Assembly (NCBI GenBank): GCA_031553675.1
Contig: JAVBLF010000094.1
Span: forward strand, 1 to 7,311
Reading direction: 5' to 3'
DNA length: 7,311 bases
Origin: JAVBLF01 sp031553675
GTDB lineage: Bacteria; Bacillota; Clostridia; Christensenellales; CALWSW01
In this document: positions 6,823-7,311 of the stretch, in pieces
How positions within the stretch are numbered: the first letter of the stretch is position 1
How the letters are laid out: each line of letters begins with the position of its first letter
Notes under the pieces: generated by a model
Told to the model about the DNA's origin: nothing
What the model saw: only the letters and a program-made list of their open reading frames with translations
Databases searched by the model: none
Program-made: the position numbers and the translations under genes

Positions 6823-6973
6823 GCGTACGATCGGCAATCGCAGCGGGCGATTGATAATGCGAATCAAGGGTTGAATCCCGCAGCCGAAGCGAGGTTTTTC
6901 ACAGAGCGGGCGATTGATAATGCGAATCAAGCGTTACAATCCGCAACGTGTCGAAAGGCCATTCTGTTGCAGC

Positions 6974-7045
6974 GGGCGATTGATAATCGCCCCTACAGGC
7001 GCACAAGCAAGGCTATCGGGATGTAGGGGCGATAATCAATCGCCC
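6974..7045. repeat. 72-bp MITE-like element (copy 2, inverted relative to copy 1)
   Basis: The arm at 6974-6997 is the reverse complement of 7022-7045 with a single mismatch, around a 24-base centre (6998-7021). That centre is close to the reverse complement of the centre of copy 1 (1233-1256), which fixes the relative orientation. Both arms keep the inner GGGCGATT/AATCGCCC hairpin. Confidence 0.82.
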
Positions 7046-7106
7046 GCGTATCATAAGGATCATCCCATTTTTGCCTGAACAAAGTTCAACCCTTGATTGG
7101 CGTTAT

Positions 7107-7244
7107 CAATCGCCCGTTGCAGCAAAACGGCCTCGCGATACGTTAGGCTAGAACCCTTGATTCGCATTACCAATCGCCCGTTGCAGCCAAACGGCCTCGC
7201 GATACGTTAGGTTAGAACCCTTGATTCGCATTGGTAATCGCCCG
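7107..7244. repeat. Tandem direct repeat, exact 64-base period
   Basis: Two full units (7107-7170 and 7171-7234) and the start of a third (7235-7244) are spaced by exactly 64 bases. Units open with CAATCGCCCGTTGCAG, pass through ACGGCCTCGCGATACGTTAG and end CCTTGATTCGCATT. They differ at only a few positions. A related unit of 65 bases lies at 1272-1336. Conservation runs through the whole period, unlike a CRISPR array. Confidence 0.85.
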
Positions 7245-7311
7245 CCGATTTCGCGCTCCAGATCCTCTTTTCGCTTACACTTACGCGTCCATCAAAACCG
7301 CCACGCCGGGC

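Larger units (their letters stand above)
6845..7244. repeat. Right intergenic repeat cluster
   Basis: From 6823 to the window end no convincing gene is seen. Repeat cores GGGCGATTG begin at 6845, 6908 and 6974 (spacings 63 and 66), reading rightwards with GAATCAAG after the first two. From 7037 onwards the cores appear as the reverse complement, at 7107, 7171 and 7235. The two half-arrays face each other across the 72-bp element at 6974-7045. The first part of this cluster matches 1140-1297 in reverse complement. The last 67 bases (7245-7311) lack repeats and may hold the end of a neighbouring gene. Confidence 0.85.

Noticed and set aside
7107..7244. Possible CRISPR array because of regular spacing
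   Set aside because: Bases are conserved through the entire 64-base unit, so there are no variable spacers. Units occur in both orientations and no cas gene is nearby.
7281..7311. Possible 3' end of a minus-strand gene (last residues PGVAVLMDA before TAA at 7283-7281)
   Set aside because: Only ten codons are visible and another reverse frame is also open, so it cannot be supported as a gene, though a convergent neighbour ending here would fit the repeat-free tail.

Overview
The window is a GC-rich bacterial chromosomal segment with tightly packed genes, strong Shine-Dalgarno sites, a near-consensus sigma-70 type promoter and intrinsic-terminator-like hairpins. The best taxonomic hint is the last gene. 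Its C-terminal domain resembles the C-terminal domain of the sporulation protein BofC, and the short G-rich intergenic palindromes recall those I associate with uncultured anaerobic Clostridia. I therefore lean towards a high-GC Bacillota (Clostridia-like) genome, but no marker here proves it.

Layout. At the left edge is the first third or so of a DEDDh-type 3'-5' exonuclease on the minus strand (ends at 173), with its own promoter. Divergent from it is rmlD (290-1093), the last enzyme of dTDP-L-rhamnose synthesis. A ~400-base non-coding stretch (1094-1505) is filled with short palindromic repeats. Then come three co-directional genes: rmlB (1506-2972), a double-domain GT2 glycosyltransferase (3067-4872) and a WsaF-like GT4 glycosyltransferase (4869-6107, overlapping the previous stop by four bases), closed by a hairpin at 6121-6150. 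A small membrane-anchored BofC-like protein (6241-6771) follows with its own terminator (6791-6822). The remaining ~490 bases hold the same repeat family as 1094-1440, largely in the opposite orientation.

How it fits together. RmlB converts dTDP-glucose to the 4-keto-6-deoxy sugar and RmlD makes the final reduction to dTDP-L-rhamnose. The two glycosyltransferases resemble enzymes that build rhamnose-rich surface glycans (O-antigen RfbC type, S-layer glycan WsaE/WsaF type). The module therefore probably makes and polymerises a rhamnan-like surface polysaccharide. RmlA, RmlC, a polymer exporter and an initiating transferase are not in the window.

The least ordinary features are an acidic, probably disordered tail of about 152 residues on RmlB; a pair of ~158-bp inverted repeat blocks (1140-1297 and 6957-7115) bracketing rmlB through the BofC-like gene; the MITE-like 72-bp palindromic element at the heart of each block; and a ~64-bp-period array around it. 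I see no CRISPR array, transposase, tRNA or rRNA, and nothing that clearly constitutes a new defence or signalling system.
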